Shown here: positions 9,514 through 18,358 of the stretch, one piece after another
Layout: each line of letters opens with the position of its first letter
Position numbering within the stretch: position 1 is the stretch's first letter
Assembly: GCA_000969725.1 (NCBI GenBank)
Contig: JXSR01S041961.1
DNA: 20,868 nucleotides
From: Ophiothrix spiculata
Taxonomy: Eukaryota; Echinodermata; Ophiuroidea; Amphilepidida; Ophiotrichidae
Strand: one strand, 5' to 3'
Notes under the pieces: generated by a model
What the model was told of the DNA's origin: nothing
The model's database searches: none
The model's input: only the letters and a program-made list of their open reading frames with translations
Made by a program: the position numbers and the translations under genes

Positions 9514-9712
9514 AAAGTTACTTTTAATTGACATTTTGACATACTAAATCGTCCAATACTGTGAACTGTTGATGGATTCAGGTTTCTTACCCCAATCAAT
9601 ACCAGGAAAGCTAATCTTAATCCATGTCCTTTATGACTTCGATATTGATTATAGATCCATGTAGGCTGCACATCTCAGGAAATCCTTCTTTCTTTTAATG
9701 GCGGCACATTAT
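9514..9712. other. Unique spacer between the opposed arrays
   Basis: About 200 bases with no 90-bp unit and no open frame of note. It separates the reversed left array from the forward right array, like the loop of a foldback element. Confidence 0.5.
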
Positions 9713-10842
9713 GGAGAAAGATGATTTGGAACATCGTGCGCCGAAAGTTCACTAGTGGATTTACCGCGTCCGTGCGCTGAAAAAATCCACTGTACTAGGC
9801 CTATATAGAGGGTTTGCACGACGCGATACGCAGACCGTTTTCGCCGCCATCTTGGTGGAGCGCGGAGCAGTTGTGATGTAAACAAGATATCAAAATCGAC
9901 TGTAACTTGTGATTGATTTCAAATCATGACTTGAAAATTAAACTAAATAAATGTAATGTATATTTTTGTCATCATTAATCGTGATCTGGTATCGTGATAC
10001 TGCTAAATGATAATAATATGACGGGACTTTTTGTTTGTCGGCCCATGAAAATGGTGTTGTGAGTACGATGTGACTTCACGTGCAAACCCTCTATAGAGAA
10101 AGGTGATTCTAGCGCACCGTGCGCCGAAAGTTCACTAGTGGATTTACCGCGTCCGTGCGCAGAAAAAATCCTCCGTCCTATATTACACAAAGATGATTTT
10201 AAAAATCCACCGTCCTATATTGAGAAAGATGTTTCTAGCGCACCGTGCGCCGAAAGTCCACTTGTGGATTTACCGCGACCCGTGCGCTGAAAAAATCCAC
10301 CGTCCTATATAGAGAAAGGTGATTCTAGCGCACATTGCGCCGAAAGTCCACTAGTGGATTTACCGCGACCCGTGCGCTGAAAAAATCCACCGTCCTATAT
10401 AGAGAAAGGTGTTTCCAGCGCACCGTGCGCCGGAAGTCCACTAGTGGATTTACTGCGACCCGTGCGCTGAAAAAATCCACCGTACTATATAGAGAAAGGT
10501 GATTCTAGCGCACCGTGCGCCGAAAGTCCACTAGTGGATTTACCGCGTCCGTGCGCTGAATACTATAATCCTCCGTCTTATATACATAAAGATGATTTTA
10601 AAACATCGTGCGCCGAAAGTCCAGTAGTGGAGTATCCGTGCACATCGTGCGCAATTACTCCACTAGAGGATTAATAGAGGAGGGGTCGCAGATACTCCAC
10701 TCCGAAAGTCCACTAGTGGATTTACCGCGACCGGTGCGCAGAAAAAAAACCCTCCGTTCTATATAGAGAAAAGATGATTTTAAAACATCGTGCGCCGAAA
10801 GTCCACTAGTGGAGTATCCGTGCACATCGTGCGCAATTATTA
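9713..10842 (+). repeat. 90-bp palindromic repeat array, right arm (forward), interrupted by a MITE
   Basis: One unit lies at 9713-9807 and the rest at 10096-10842, with 9808-10091 inserted between them. Units starting at 10231, 10321, 10411 and 10501 are spaced exactly 90 bases. Each contains GATTCTAGCGCACCGTGCGC, then CGAAAGTCCACTAGTGGA, then TTTACCGCGACCCGTGCGC, then AATCCACCGTCCTATATAG. The unit is built from small palindromes: TCCACTAGTGGA, GCGCACCGTGCGC and, in variants, a TTTTAAAA core. From 10590 the unit changes to the longer variant seen inverted at the left end. Short open frames on either strand here are products of the repeat. Confidence 0.9.
9808..10091. mobile_element. MITE-like element, 284 bp, inside the 90-bp array
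   Basis: Terminal inverted repeats GAGGGTTTGCACG and CGTGCAAACCCTC are bounded by TATA on both sides (9804-9807 and 10092-10095). The flanking array reads CCTATATA|GAGAAAGG in uninterrupted units, so excision restores a normal unit and supports a TATA duplication. A TA duplication with a longer terminal repeat is also possible. Near the left end is GCCGCCATCTT (9843-9853), which on the minus strand reads AAGATGGCGGC, the YY1 consensus. No transposase is present. Confidence 0.8.
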
Positions 10843-11299
10843 AGTGGTTCACTGTAGTGCAGGGGTTCAACCTCATACACATGACTTTAAGGTACAAATA
10901 CGCTCTCCTCTTAATGGATGTAACTCCATTCTCGGTAATGTCACCAACTACACCCTCTGGTATAGCTTGGTATAGCTCTGGTATAGCTTGGGTTGGTCTC
11001 AAGATAGTGATGACTTATCTTCAAACTGTCTAAACAATTTGATGGATTCAAAAAATATATTTTACACAAAACTAGTAGAACAACATTAGAATGAAAATAA
11101 AATTGCGGATATGACACGACACATTTTAAAAAATGGCCACAAAATCCTAGGGTTCAAGGCAGTTTCTTGGAAATATAGTATATGAAATTTCTACCCAGAA
11201 TTAGATTTGCATTTCTGTTTTATGATAAATTCAATTCATACTATAATATCTAATTGCCATATTGTACTGATTTTTCCATTTTGATTGCAATATTTTCAG
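10843..11299 (+). other. Upstream region and 5'-UTR intron end of the TRIM gene
   Basis: No gene is visible. TGGTATAGCT is repeated three times within about 30 bases near 10958-10990. The stretch ends in a splice acceptor (TTTTCAG at 11293-11299). The first exon and promoter of the downstream gene must lie further upstream, possibly within or beyond the palindromic repeats; I cannot place them. Confidence 0.5.
11293..11299 (+). promoter_or_regulatory. Splice acceptor before the TRIM coding exon
   Basis: TTTTCAG, preceded by a T-rich tract from about 11268, is followed by GTCAAAGTTACA and then the start codon. This implies an intron in the 5' UTR, so the whole protein would lie on one exon. 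Confidence 0.7.
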
Positions 11300-11311
11300 G
11301 TCAAAGTTACA

Positions 11312-13045
11312 ATGGCAGCCGCACTGGAATCTGCTGAAGATGAGTTGTCATGTCCAATCTGTTTAGAACTATTTGTGGATCCACACACACCTAAGAATTT
11401 GCCATCATGTGGTCATGTCTGCTGTGAAATTTGTCTCAAGAAAATGGCTAATGGAAAATGCCTCCAGACTTGCCCTGAGTGCAGGAAAGATATCAAAATT
11501 ACTGCGAGTGGTATTACTTCTTTTACTACCAACTACAGATTACGCAGTTTAGCTGAAAACCATCAACAAAAAGTTAGAAATGATCAGCTTCAGAGCCAGA
11601 TGTGTCTAAAGAAAAAAGGAGTGCCCTTATGTTCCGATCATGATGATGAAAAGATGCATTACTACTGTGTGACCTGTAAGTGTTTGGCATGTCAAGCCTG
11701 TCTGACCCTGAAACATAATGGAACTGAACATGACATTGAAGGTGTTAAAGAAATGTGCAGAAGGCAAAAAGATGAAATAAAATCTGCTTGTGCCAGAGCA
11801 AAAGCTGGAATTGATGTAGCAAAATGTACACTGGATGAATTGAAAATTGTTGATAATCAAAATATAGAGCTTTACAAAGATATGGAAAAGCAAGTTGATA
11901 AATATACTGAGTTTCGGATTAAAAAACTTCTAGCAGAAAGTCAAGAACTTAAAAAACAAATAGAACAAGTCATGCAAATGAAAGCTGAAGATTTGAAAAG
12001 AGAATCATCAACTGTTCAGAAATACATCAATTCTGCTGAAGTAGCATACCAAGCTACTGTGAATGCAAAAGAAAACTTGTCTGACTATGAATACATAACT
12101 CAACATGCCCTTCTTATCAACAAAATGGAAGAACTTCAAATATCAAATCTAACAACACTTACTGCTTACAAACAAAAAGACGTCATCAAATTTATGCCAA
12201 TGCCATCACATATAAAAATTGGACACATTATCTCTGTTACTCCTGGAAAAGTCAGGAAGATCGAAGCGATCCAGACTTTGGTTGGATTCAGAAAGGCATG
12301 TGAACTTGACTGTAGCCCTGATGGATTGCTTGCAATTATTGACTTTTGGAACAATTATGTAGTTATCTATCATTATATCATGAATGGCTTCTACGAAAAG
12401 AAATGTTATATAAAACTCGCATCAGAAAATCAATTCAGGCCAAGTGGTATAGCTATTTGTCCTGATGGAAGATTCATAGTGGCAAGACACACATATATTG
12501 AGGTATACTCACCTGATGGAATCCATGAAAATGACATTAAGATAAAGGATGGAGAGGTGGATGTACATCTTGTGGCGGTTACTCCGGCTGGCAGAATACT
12601 GATTGGAGATTATAGCACATCTCTTGTAAGGGAAGTATGTCCAACTGGTGAAGTCAGTAAGACTATACACACAAGAATAAATCCAAGTAAGATGACCATC
12701 ATCCATAATACTCATATTGCAATCAGTAATGCTAGTGTTGGTAAAGTGATTGTGATTGACATAGAATCTGGAGAGGAAACCCTCAGTATTGATATCCCAC
12801 AGGTGCATGGCATTTGTTATGATGAGCACACTGACTGTCTACTGACAGCAAGGAGTGAGCCAGTAGATGGGCCTGGTGAGGTACTTGCCAACACAGGTGT
12901 ACTAGAGCAGTACAGCTGTACTACAGGCGCGTTGATAGCATGTCTGCAACGAGGATTGTATTGTCCTATAGGAATGGCACTGACATCTGATGGGCATTTT
13001 TTTGTAGCCAATACAAAAAATGTTGAAATCTATGAAATCCAATGA
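11312..13045 (+). CDS. TRIM protein: RING, B-box 2, coiled coil, C-terminal beta-propeller
   Basis: Probable RING-type E3 ubiquitin ligase of 577 residues, coded on a single exon. The ATG at 11312 is preferred because ACAATGG is a strong Kozak context and the longer open frame begins inside the splice acceptor. The RING finger uses C14, C17, C33, H35, C38, C41, C54 and C57 in C3HC4 order and starts SCPICLELF. B-box 2 uses C107, H110, C119, C122, C127, C130, H135 and H140. A charged, Lys/Glu-rich coiled coil covers about 145-270. Residues about 310-577 contain repeated strand-turn units such as SPDGLLAI (334), CPDGRFIVA (381), TPAGRILIG (422) and TSDGHFFVAN (556), as in NHL-like propellers. 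The filamin domain of TRIM2/3/71 is absent. In the family the RING recruits E2 enzymes and the propeller binds substrate or RNA. All zinc ligands are intact and there is no frameshift, so it looks functional. The substrate is unknown; TRIM56-like and TRIM45-like proteins are possible comparisons. Confidence 0.93.
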   Translation: MAAALESAEDELSCPICLELFVDPHTPKNLPSCGHVCCEICLKKMANGKCLQTCPECRKDIKITASGITSFTTNYRLRSLAENHQQKVRNDQLQSQMCLKKKGVPLCSDHDDEKMHYYCVTCKCLACQACLTLKHNGTEHDIEGVKEMCRRQKDEIKSACARAKAGIDVAKCTLDELKIVDNQNIELYKDMEKQVDKYTEFRIKKLLAESQELKKQIEQVMQMKAEDLKRESSTVQKYINSAEVAYQATVNAKENLSDYEYITQHALLINKMEELQISNLTTLTAYKQKDVIKFMPMPSHIKIGHIISVTPGKVRKIEAIQTLVGFRKACELDCSPDGLLAIIDFWNNYVVIYHYIMNGFYEKKCYIKLASENQFRPSGIAICPDGRFIVARHTYIEVYSPDGIHENDIKIKDGEVDVHLVAVTPAGRILIGDYSTSLVREVCPTGEVSKTIHTRINPSKMTIIHNTHIAISNASVGKVIVIDIESGEETLSIDIPQVHGICYDEHTDCLLTARSEPVDGPGEVLANTGVLEQYSCTTGALIACLQRGLYCPIGMALTSDGHFFVANTKNVEIYEIQ

Positions 13046-13085
13046 ATGAATATGTTTTCTACAATCGTCCACACATCATAATGCA

Positions 13086-13091
13086 AATAAA
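13086..13091 (+). terminator. Polyadenylation signal AATAAA of the TRIM gene
   Basis: AATAAA lies 41 bases after the TGA stop (13043-13045), giving a very short 3' UTR. It is the first such hexamer downstream of the coding frame. Confidence 0.6.
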
Positions 13092-13548
13092 TTGATGAGA
13101 AAACACAGAATACTAGTTAAAGATTATCCGTTATCTCTAATAGTGGAAATTTACTACAACAGGTTATGTCATCAGGACTATGCCAGGCCCCTGACACTAC
13201 ATTCGAAACATTTTACAACTCCATTACTCTATGTAATTATGATGCGAGAAAAACGAATTGTTAAAAGAAAAGAAACCACCGTTGAACATTGGCTTCACTA
13301 GCCCAGCGTGAGTGATGGCGGTTTTACTCAATTTTATTTAACGGTGCGAAAAGCCAATTGTTAACCAATGTAAAACACTGCGATAGGCTTATTTCTGCCC
13401 ATGACTGATATAAAGAGCAACTGACCGAAATATATACACATAGGTAGAATTCACAAAATTTTGTTGAAAAATTGTATATAGGTCTACATCTCTCCTTCAT
13501 ATTTTGTACATATTAAAAGGTAATTATTAAACCCCCTGAACATCATCT
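13092..13548. other. Stretch without a recognised gene
   Basis: No open frame, repeat or RNA structure with support. It separates the TRIM polyadenylation signal from the tRNA-like sequence. Confidence 0.45.
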
Positions 13549-13626
13549 GCCCCCATGGCTCAATCAACAGCACTGCTGTGTTTTCGTCTGAGTGATTGGT
13601 GGGGGTTCGAGACCCAGCAAGGCCAT
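13549..13626 (+). pseudogene. tRNA-like sequence, probably a SINE head
   Basis: An A-box-like TGGCTCAATCAA (about 13556) is followed by a clear B box in GGGGGTTCGAGACCC (about 13610-13624). The D stem GCT/AGC pairs, but the anticodon and acceptor stems do not form a proper cloverleaf. It is GC-rich within AT-rich DNA. A SINE promoter remnant is more likely than a tRNA gene. Confidence 0.4.
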
Positions 13627-14268
13627 AATGTTTACTGGGGTATTCTTATTTATAATTAAATTGATGTCTACATATAATACAATAAAAACATCTTAGTACA
13701 AAATAATCATGAAAATTAAAATAAACGTTAATGAAAATAAAAATTGAGCATCGAAAGCAACTACATATTTCAATTAACCAGTAGAAACGTAACAGTCATG
13801 CGCTAATCAGGGAACTTCAAAATAAAGGACTGATAAGTTTCAAAAATGAACAATCTAGTGTGAGTTTCATCAACAAGTGACCTCAAAAATCATCTCAGAA
13901 GAAACCTGAGGGTTAAACCTTGCAAAATGCATTTCAGAGGCAAAGTTTAATTAGTAAAAGTCGATTATACACATGTTGAATTATGATCCTACACCTTCAA
14001 CATTTTCTCGTGAGGCACTGTGTATACTTTGATCAACACTAAATAGGTGGGCCTCTATACACATCATGAATTGATAAAAAAAAAAGCCTGTGCATAGCTG
14101 AACACAGCACACAACTGCAGCAAACGCAGTGCATATCATATGTGCAACTCACATCATCAGTATCCATCAGTGGGTGGGATTAGCTTTGCTTGTGGATGAA
14201 GAAAAGTGTAACAATTCCCGTCCTATTTAGTAATGATCAAAGTACAGTTTGGGCTCTGGTTGTGTAGC
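13627..14268. other. Stretch without a recognised gene
   Basis: AT-rich with homopolymer runs and no supported feature. Confidence 0.45.
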
Positions 14269-14272
14269 TTAA

Positions 14273-15049
14273 GGGTTGTTTCAGAGTAGCTGCCATGGTA
14301 GTAGTGTGACAACCTACCACCTGTTTGCAATTTTTAAAATTTTTGTCACACATCATGACACATTTCCATCTTGCTGTGAGGTTTTGTGGTAGGAAAGGTT
14401 GTACTCGACCAACTGTGCATGTTGTGCCATTGCGACCAACATGACAGGGTTATGACAATATCAGCTTATCATGCTTCATGCAAACTTTTCTAAGCATGAC
14501 ACCAAACAAATGTTGAGATTGGTTAAGATTGTGCTCTTGGATCTTTTGATGTCATTATTGTTGCGACAGTTAAGCACATTGAGTTATTGATATCACAATT
14601 ATTGCAATGCCATTACACACTTGTGGACTTTTTGGTGTCACACTTGTTGTGCAAGTAGTGCACTTTAAAGGAGTCCTGTCCGATTGGGTGAGCATTTTTT
14701 CAAACTTTCTGAGATTTTGGTACCAAAATATTCCTCATATTTTTCTCATTACCCATGTGAAATTTTACGGCTGAAACTCGCATTTTGAAGATATATATGA
14801 AAATATGTTAAATAATGGTAACCATAAAATTACTGACACAGTAAAGTATAGGCAAGTGTAAAATACAAAATTGCTCATAAAATCAAAATAGTTGTTCCGA
14901 TTTAAATGAAATTTGAAATTGAAACATCTTAAGTGGTGGTCTTTCATTATGACAGTGAAAACTTAAAATTTGAAAAATCGGACAATGCACCTTTGAAGTT
15001 TTGGTGTCACACTTGTTGCAACAGCCATGACAGACACTCTGAAACCAGC
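14273..15049. mobile_element. TTAA-flanked TIR element, family B copy 1, carrying a nested element
   Basis: TTAA stands on both sides (14269-14272 and 15050-15053). The left end reads GGGTTGTTTCAGAGTAGCTG then CCATGG; the right end in reverse reads GCTGGTTTCAGAGTGTCTGT then CATGG. Without the nested element at 14669-14992 it is about 450 bp. Inside are degenerate direct sub-repeats of the type TTTTGGTGTCACACTTGTTG, near 14547, 14584, 14629 and 15000. A second copy of the family lies at 17563-17855. No transposase is visible. Confidence 0.75.
14669..14992. mobile_element. Nested MITE-like element, 324 bp
   Basis: Inverted ends AGGAGTCCTGTCCGATT and, in reverse, AGGTGCATTGTCCGATT are bounded by TTAA on the left (14665-14668) and TTGA on the right (14993-14996). 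It is very AT-rich inside. The open frames crossing it on the minus strand have no family likeness. The single mismatch in the target duplication makes the exact boundary less certain. Confidence 0.65.
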
Positions 15050-15240
15050 TTAATGCAAAACAGAGAAAAAGAGAACTGAAGTTGGTATAACTACTTACCG
15101 TAAAAACATTGGTTTCCGGTTGTGACTTGTGTGCAAATATTGAATACCTATAAATCAAAAGAGATGATAGTATGTGAACAGAATGTAATCCTTGCTTGGA
15201 GGATACCAGCATACCTTAAATGTTTGAACAGCAACAAAGG

Positions 15241-15303
15241 AGGATATGGTGGTGGTGGTGCATGGTGTTGGTGGTGGTTGTCGTCATCATTATCATCATC
15301 GGT
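15241..15303 (+). repeat. Imperfect trinucleotide repeat (GGT then ATC type)
   Basis: GGTGGTGGTGGTG is followed by GTTGGTGGTGGTTG and then TCATCATTATCATCATCGG, an imperfect microsatellite. Glycine/valine- or histidine-rich open frames across it are artefacts of the repeat. Confidence 0.7.
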
Positions 15304-15309
15304 TGTCAG

Positions 15310-15428
15310 TGGACGGAATGGAGAAAGCACTGGCTGCTTTCATTCCATCAAGGGGGAGAAATTATCCTTCATGTGATAGTGCTCAAAATGAATCTGCAGC
15401 ATCAAGTCTTTTATTACAGATTGAGTGA
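15310..15428 (+). CDS. Possible orphan terminal exon, unknown product
   Basis: After an acceptor-like GTTGTCAG (15302-15309), an open frame reads DGMEKALAAFIPSRGRNYPS, then CDSAQNESAASSLLLQIE, and stops at TGA 15426-15428. The amino-acid mix is coding-like and unlike the AT-driven peptides elsewhere. An AATAAA lies at 15684-15689. I do not recognise the family and cannot find partner exons, and the pyrimidine tract upstream is mediocre and overlaps the microsatellite. It could be a decayed gene fragment or chance. Confidence 0.25.
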
Positions 15429-15683
15429 TAAATAATCACTAATTTATTCCATAATGAAGGTTTGATACAAGTCTAACCTGGCCAATACATGTTTTATACC
15501 AAGGATTGCCTGTAAAAGAGTTAGAGGGAAGTTAAGAGAGATCTTAGCCTCACAATTCCAATTCCAGGAACATATTTTTGGCATAATGTGAAAACCAGAA
15601 TAAAACATAATGTTATGCACTTTTGGAGAGTTCAAGGACTCTATATATATGCTAGTTGAAAGCATATAAGTAGGAGATAACTC

Positions 15684-15818
15684 AATAAAAACAATTTCTT
15701 TTACTGACTTTGTTTAACAAGCCTAAAACTGTGTTTTTGCTGGAAGCTACAATTTTCAATAATCAATAAACACATGTTTCATTACTGACTTTGTTTTAAC
15801 AAACCTAAAACTGTGTTT
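15684..15818 (+). repeat. Tandem duplication, 81-bp step
   Basis: TTACTGACTTTGTTTAACAA then CCTAAAACTGTGTTT (from 15701) recurs with few changes from 15782. Both copies are preceded by an AATAAA-containing segment. It is a local duplication without an open frame. Confidence 0.75.
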
Positions 15819-16208
15819 GCAATAATTTATACAAATGTACGATATATCTGTAATTAATTCTAACAATTTTTTATGTACATAATGGATACAGCACATCTGT
15901 AAAATATGCTATGCTTTGCAAGTTTGATGCCTGTTTTTGTCTTCATTTTGAGGTTGTTGTAAAAATTTGTGATTCTATGAATGCTAACAAGTTTTAAATG
16001 TAAATGTCTCATGGAATTTTGTTAATGCTCATGATTTTACTAATGGAGACTTAATGGTGACATAAATTGTACTCATGATTTTGTAAATGTCTAAATATCT
16101 AAATTCACACAGGCTGTTTCTATTTAAGATCATTTTCCTGAAGCAACCGGCTAATTGAGTAGAAGTATTCAATAGAAACAGGCATTCTCCGCCATTATCC
16201 GTCTTTTT
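15819..16208. other. Stretch without a recognised gene
   Basis: AT-rich. At its right end GTTTCTATT near 16110 is mirrored by AATAGAAAC near 16172, perhaps a small hairpin. Nothing else is supported. Confidence 0.4.
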
Positions 16209-16229
16209 AGCGGCTAAAGTTTAGCCGCT
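16209..16229. repeat. Perfect 21-bp palindrome AGCGGCTAAA-G-TTTAGCCGCT
   Basis: Ten-base perfect arms around one central G. Related words occur nearby (AGCTGCTAAA near 16369, TGCTAAATT near 16417, GCGGTTAAATTTTATC near 16588). AATAGAAAC recurs near 16172, 16284 and 16558. This suggests a degraded MITE in 16100-16625 whose ends I cannot fix. Confidence 0.6.
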
Positions 16230-16827
16230 ATTTATCATGCTTTTTGTAGGATAATAGCAGTGAGAAATACCGCAAGACGGCAATAGAAACTGAAGCCATC
16301 GAACTTTCCGGGCAAAAAAACGGAAATCAACAATATCACGTGATCAAAAAATTTACTTTCTGAATGTTTAGCTGCTAAATTTTATTGGTCGGTACAGTAA
16401 TTAAATTATAACAATTGCTAAATTATGGCTACATCTTGAAAACGAATTTGACCTTTGTCGTCCCACAATACTTTGAGGTGAGCTAGGTCAAAGAACTTTT
16501 TCCCAGCAATTTTGTAAAGGTCACTCGACCCTGTTCACTTTGCGCAAACTGTAATCTAATAGAAACTCGAGGCTCACAGCTATTATGCGGTTAAATTTTA
16601 TCACAGGATAATTGTTAGAAACACGCTGAATGTCATAATTCTGTATAAGTGACAATCCATCATAAAATTCCAGTAAAGTCAGCATTTAATTGTTTGTTTT
16701 TTTTGAGCTACAAAATACACAAAATATTCTGACAAAATGTGATTTTGCTGAGTGAAGTTTAATGACTGACTTGATATTTCATTCCACATCATGGGATTTC
16801 ATCAGAAAGTGAAGATGAGCGGCAAAT
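16230..16827. other. Stretch without a recognised gene
   Basis: Contains the scattered TAAA/TTTAGC and AATAGAAAC words noted beside the 21-bp palindrome. No open frame or RNA gene is supported. Confidence 0.4.
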
Positions 16828-16829
16828 TA

Positions 16830-17373
16830 CTGTAAAAGTAGAAATTTTCGAGAGGTTTTTATTTTCGCGAATTTCGCGAATCAATCCTCAAACGCAGAAA
16901 AAAAAACTATTATAAAAAAAATAATTATGTCAAATATTTGTTTTAGTCAACCAATTAACGTTTCTCTCAAAATACGTAACAAGCAAAGCAGTGAATCTGT
17001 GCATGTAAAGCTATTGAATTCGGAAGTTTAATTATTCAGCCAGCTAACTCACGACCGATGTAGATGGTAAATAAAAGGCAAATATTTCTCAAACCAATCA
17101 TGTGATAGTGATGAAAAAAGTTGAAAGTATAATGATATATTTGGCTGTTTAGTTGAAAGAAATGGTTTTGAGACACGTCAATCACTTTTGTAATCAACTT
17201 TCCACACTGTAAAATCTGCCGATAATTGGCGATGAATGTCAAATGAATGTTGTTAATGTCGACTTGGTAAGCTTACTCGTTGATATTATGCAACTCAATT
17301 TTGGTAATCGCGAAAATAAAAACTCGCGAAATGTCTGTTAGAGGCAAAATCCCGAAAATATAGACTTTTACAG
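16830..17373. mobile_element. MITE-like element with CTGTAAAAGT ends and TA duplication
   Basis: The left end CTGTAAAAGTAGAAATTTTCG and the right end, in reverse CTGTAAAAGTCTATATTTTCG, are each bounded by TA (16828-16829 and 17374-17375). Subterminal GTTTTTATTTTCGCGA on the left is mirrored by TCGCGAAAATAAAAAC at about 17308. TA target duplications fit Tc1/mariner-type elements. No transposase is visible in the 544 bp. The short minus-strand open frame within it (17036-17242) has no recognisable likeness. Confidence 0.8.
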
Positions 17374-17562
17374 TAGTCATGTGACGTTTTTGCTTATGAT
17401 TTTGAACATGACAACATATAGGATACTTAAAGTTAAAATAAGCATCAAGTTAAGATTTTGAGTTGATTTTATAAATCTTTAATGGTAAATACATTCATAA
17501 ACTAATGTATTGGCAAGCTCACAAATTATTGTTTGTTTTATATTTTATATAATGAGAGTAAA

Positions 17563-17855
17563 GGTGGTTTCAGAGTTGCTGTCACAGTTGTAGCTTGTAG
17601 CTGTGGCAGACAACCATGCATTTGCAATATAGAGCTGTCATGATGTAACACAACACGCATGCATATTGCCGTGATATGGACTGTTGTGAGAAAAGTTGTT
17701 CCAACCCACAATGATGTGTTGTTGACATCATCAAGACTATATCGACTTGTCATGCTTGCTGCAAGATTTTCCAGGTGTGGCAAGTTCGAGTTTGCGTACT
17801 TCGAAATTTTGACGTCATTCTGGTTGTGCAACCACCACGACAGACACTCTAAAGC
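17563..17855. mobile_element. TIR element, family B copy 2
   Basis: Starts GGTGGTTTCAGAGTTGCTGTC and ends GACAGACACTCTAAAGC, matching the ends of the element at 14273-15049. The flanks TAAA and TTGA are degenerate versions of a TTAA duplication. At 293 bp it is shorter than the other copy without its insert. The 66- and 114-codon open frames across it on opposite strands are not called. Confidence 0.65.
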
Positions 17856-17918
17856 TTGATAAATCTTGACTAGTCCAATCATCTATGATCCTTATAGGCT
17901 AAATATACTTTTTTGTAG

Positions 17919-18279
17919 TTTGTAGACATTTCCATTCAGAATTTTTCTTGTGGTGATTAGTTTTTTAAGAATGGTGTAAACTTTCATGCTGAATGAACAT
18001 TTTTATACACAATTTCACCGTTGTGTAAAATATAACCATCATTGCAAGAAGAGATAACCTTACCATGAATAGATTGTAGAATCAATATCAAACATTATAC
18101 TACCCATCAGTAAGCACTTGAAAATGTGCAATGCCAATGGGGTGAAAATAGGTCTCCATTTTAATACATTCTTCACAACGTGAACATTAAGAATAAAAAT
18201 CCTCATTCAGAATTAACAGTTTACTCCATTGTAGAAAATTTACACCAATGATAACATTCTGAATGAAAATGACTACAAA
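17919..18279. mobile_element. Long-TIR (palindromic) MITE-like element, about 361 bp
   Basis: Left TTTGTAGACATTTCCATTCAG and, in reverse, right TTTGTAGTCATTTTCATTCAG begin inverted arms. These continue imperfectly for about 100 bases each, with TAAACT, CTGAATGA, ATTTTTAT and TTCACSGTTGTG-like blocks in the same order on both arms. The middle is about 120 bases of AT-rich sequence. No target duplication is certain. Confidence 0.65.
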
Positions 18280-18358
18280 AATGACGAAGTATATCTAGGC
18301 CTTAAGGCATGTTAAAAGAATAGAAAAATAAATTACCTCATTTCCTATTGTCATCCAG

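Noticed and set aside
9200-10842. CRISPR-like array because of regular repeats
   Set aside because: There are no unique spacers: the 90-bp units are contiguous, occur in both orientations and lie in eukaryotic DNA.
9349-11002. Several 60-115-codon open frames in the 90-bp repeat arrays on both strands
   Set aside because: The same peptides (such as GKSTSGLSA) recur because the DNA unit of 90 bp is divisible by three; there is no start, splice or domain support.
11285-11311. Upstream extension of the TRIM protein by nine residues
   Set aside because: It begins at a TTG inside the intron end and spans the splice acceptor; the ATG at 11312 has a strong context.
11627-13011. Four minus-strand open frames opposite the TRIM coding region
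   Set aside because: Antisense shadows of an intact and recognisable protein.
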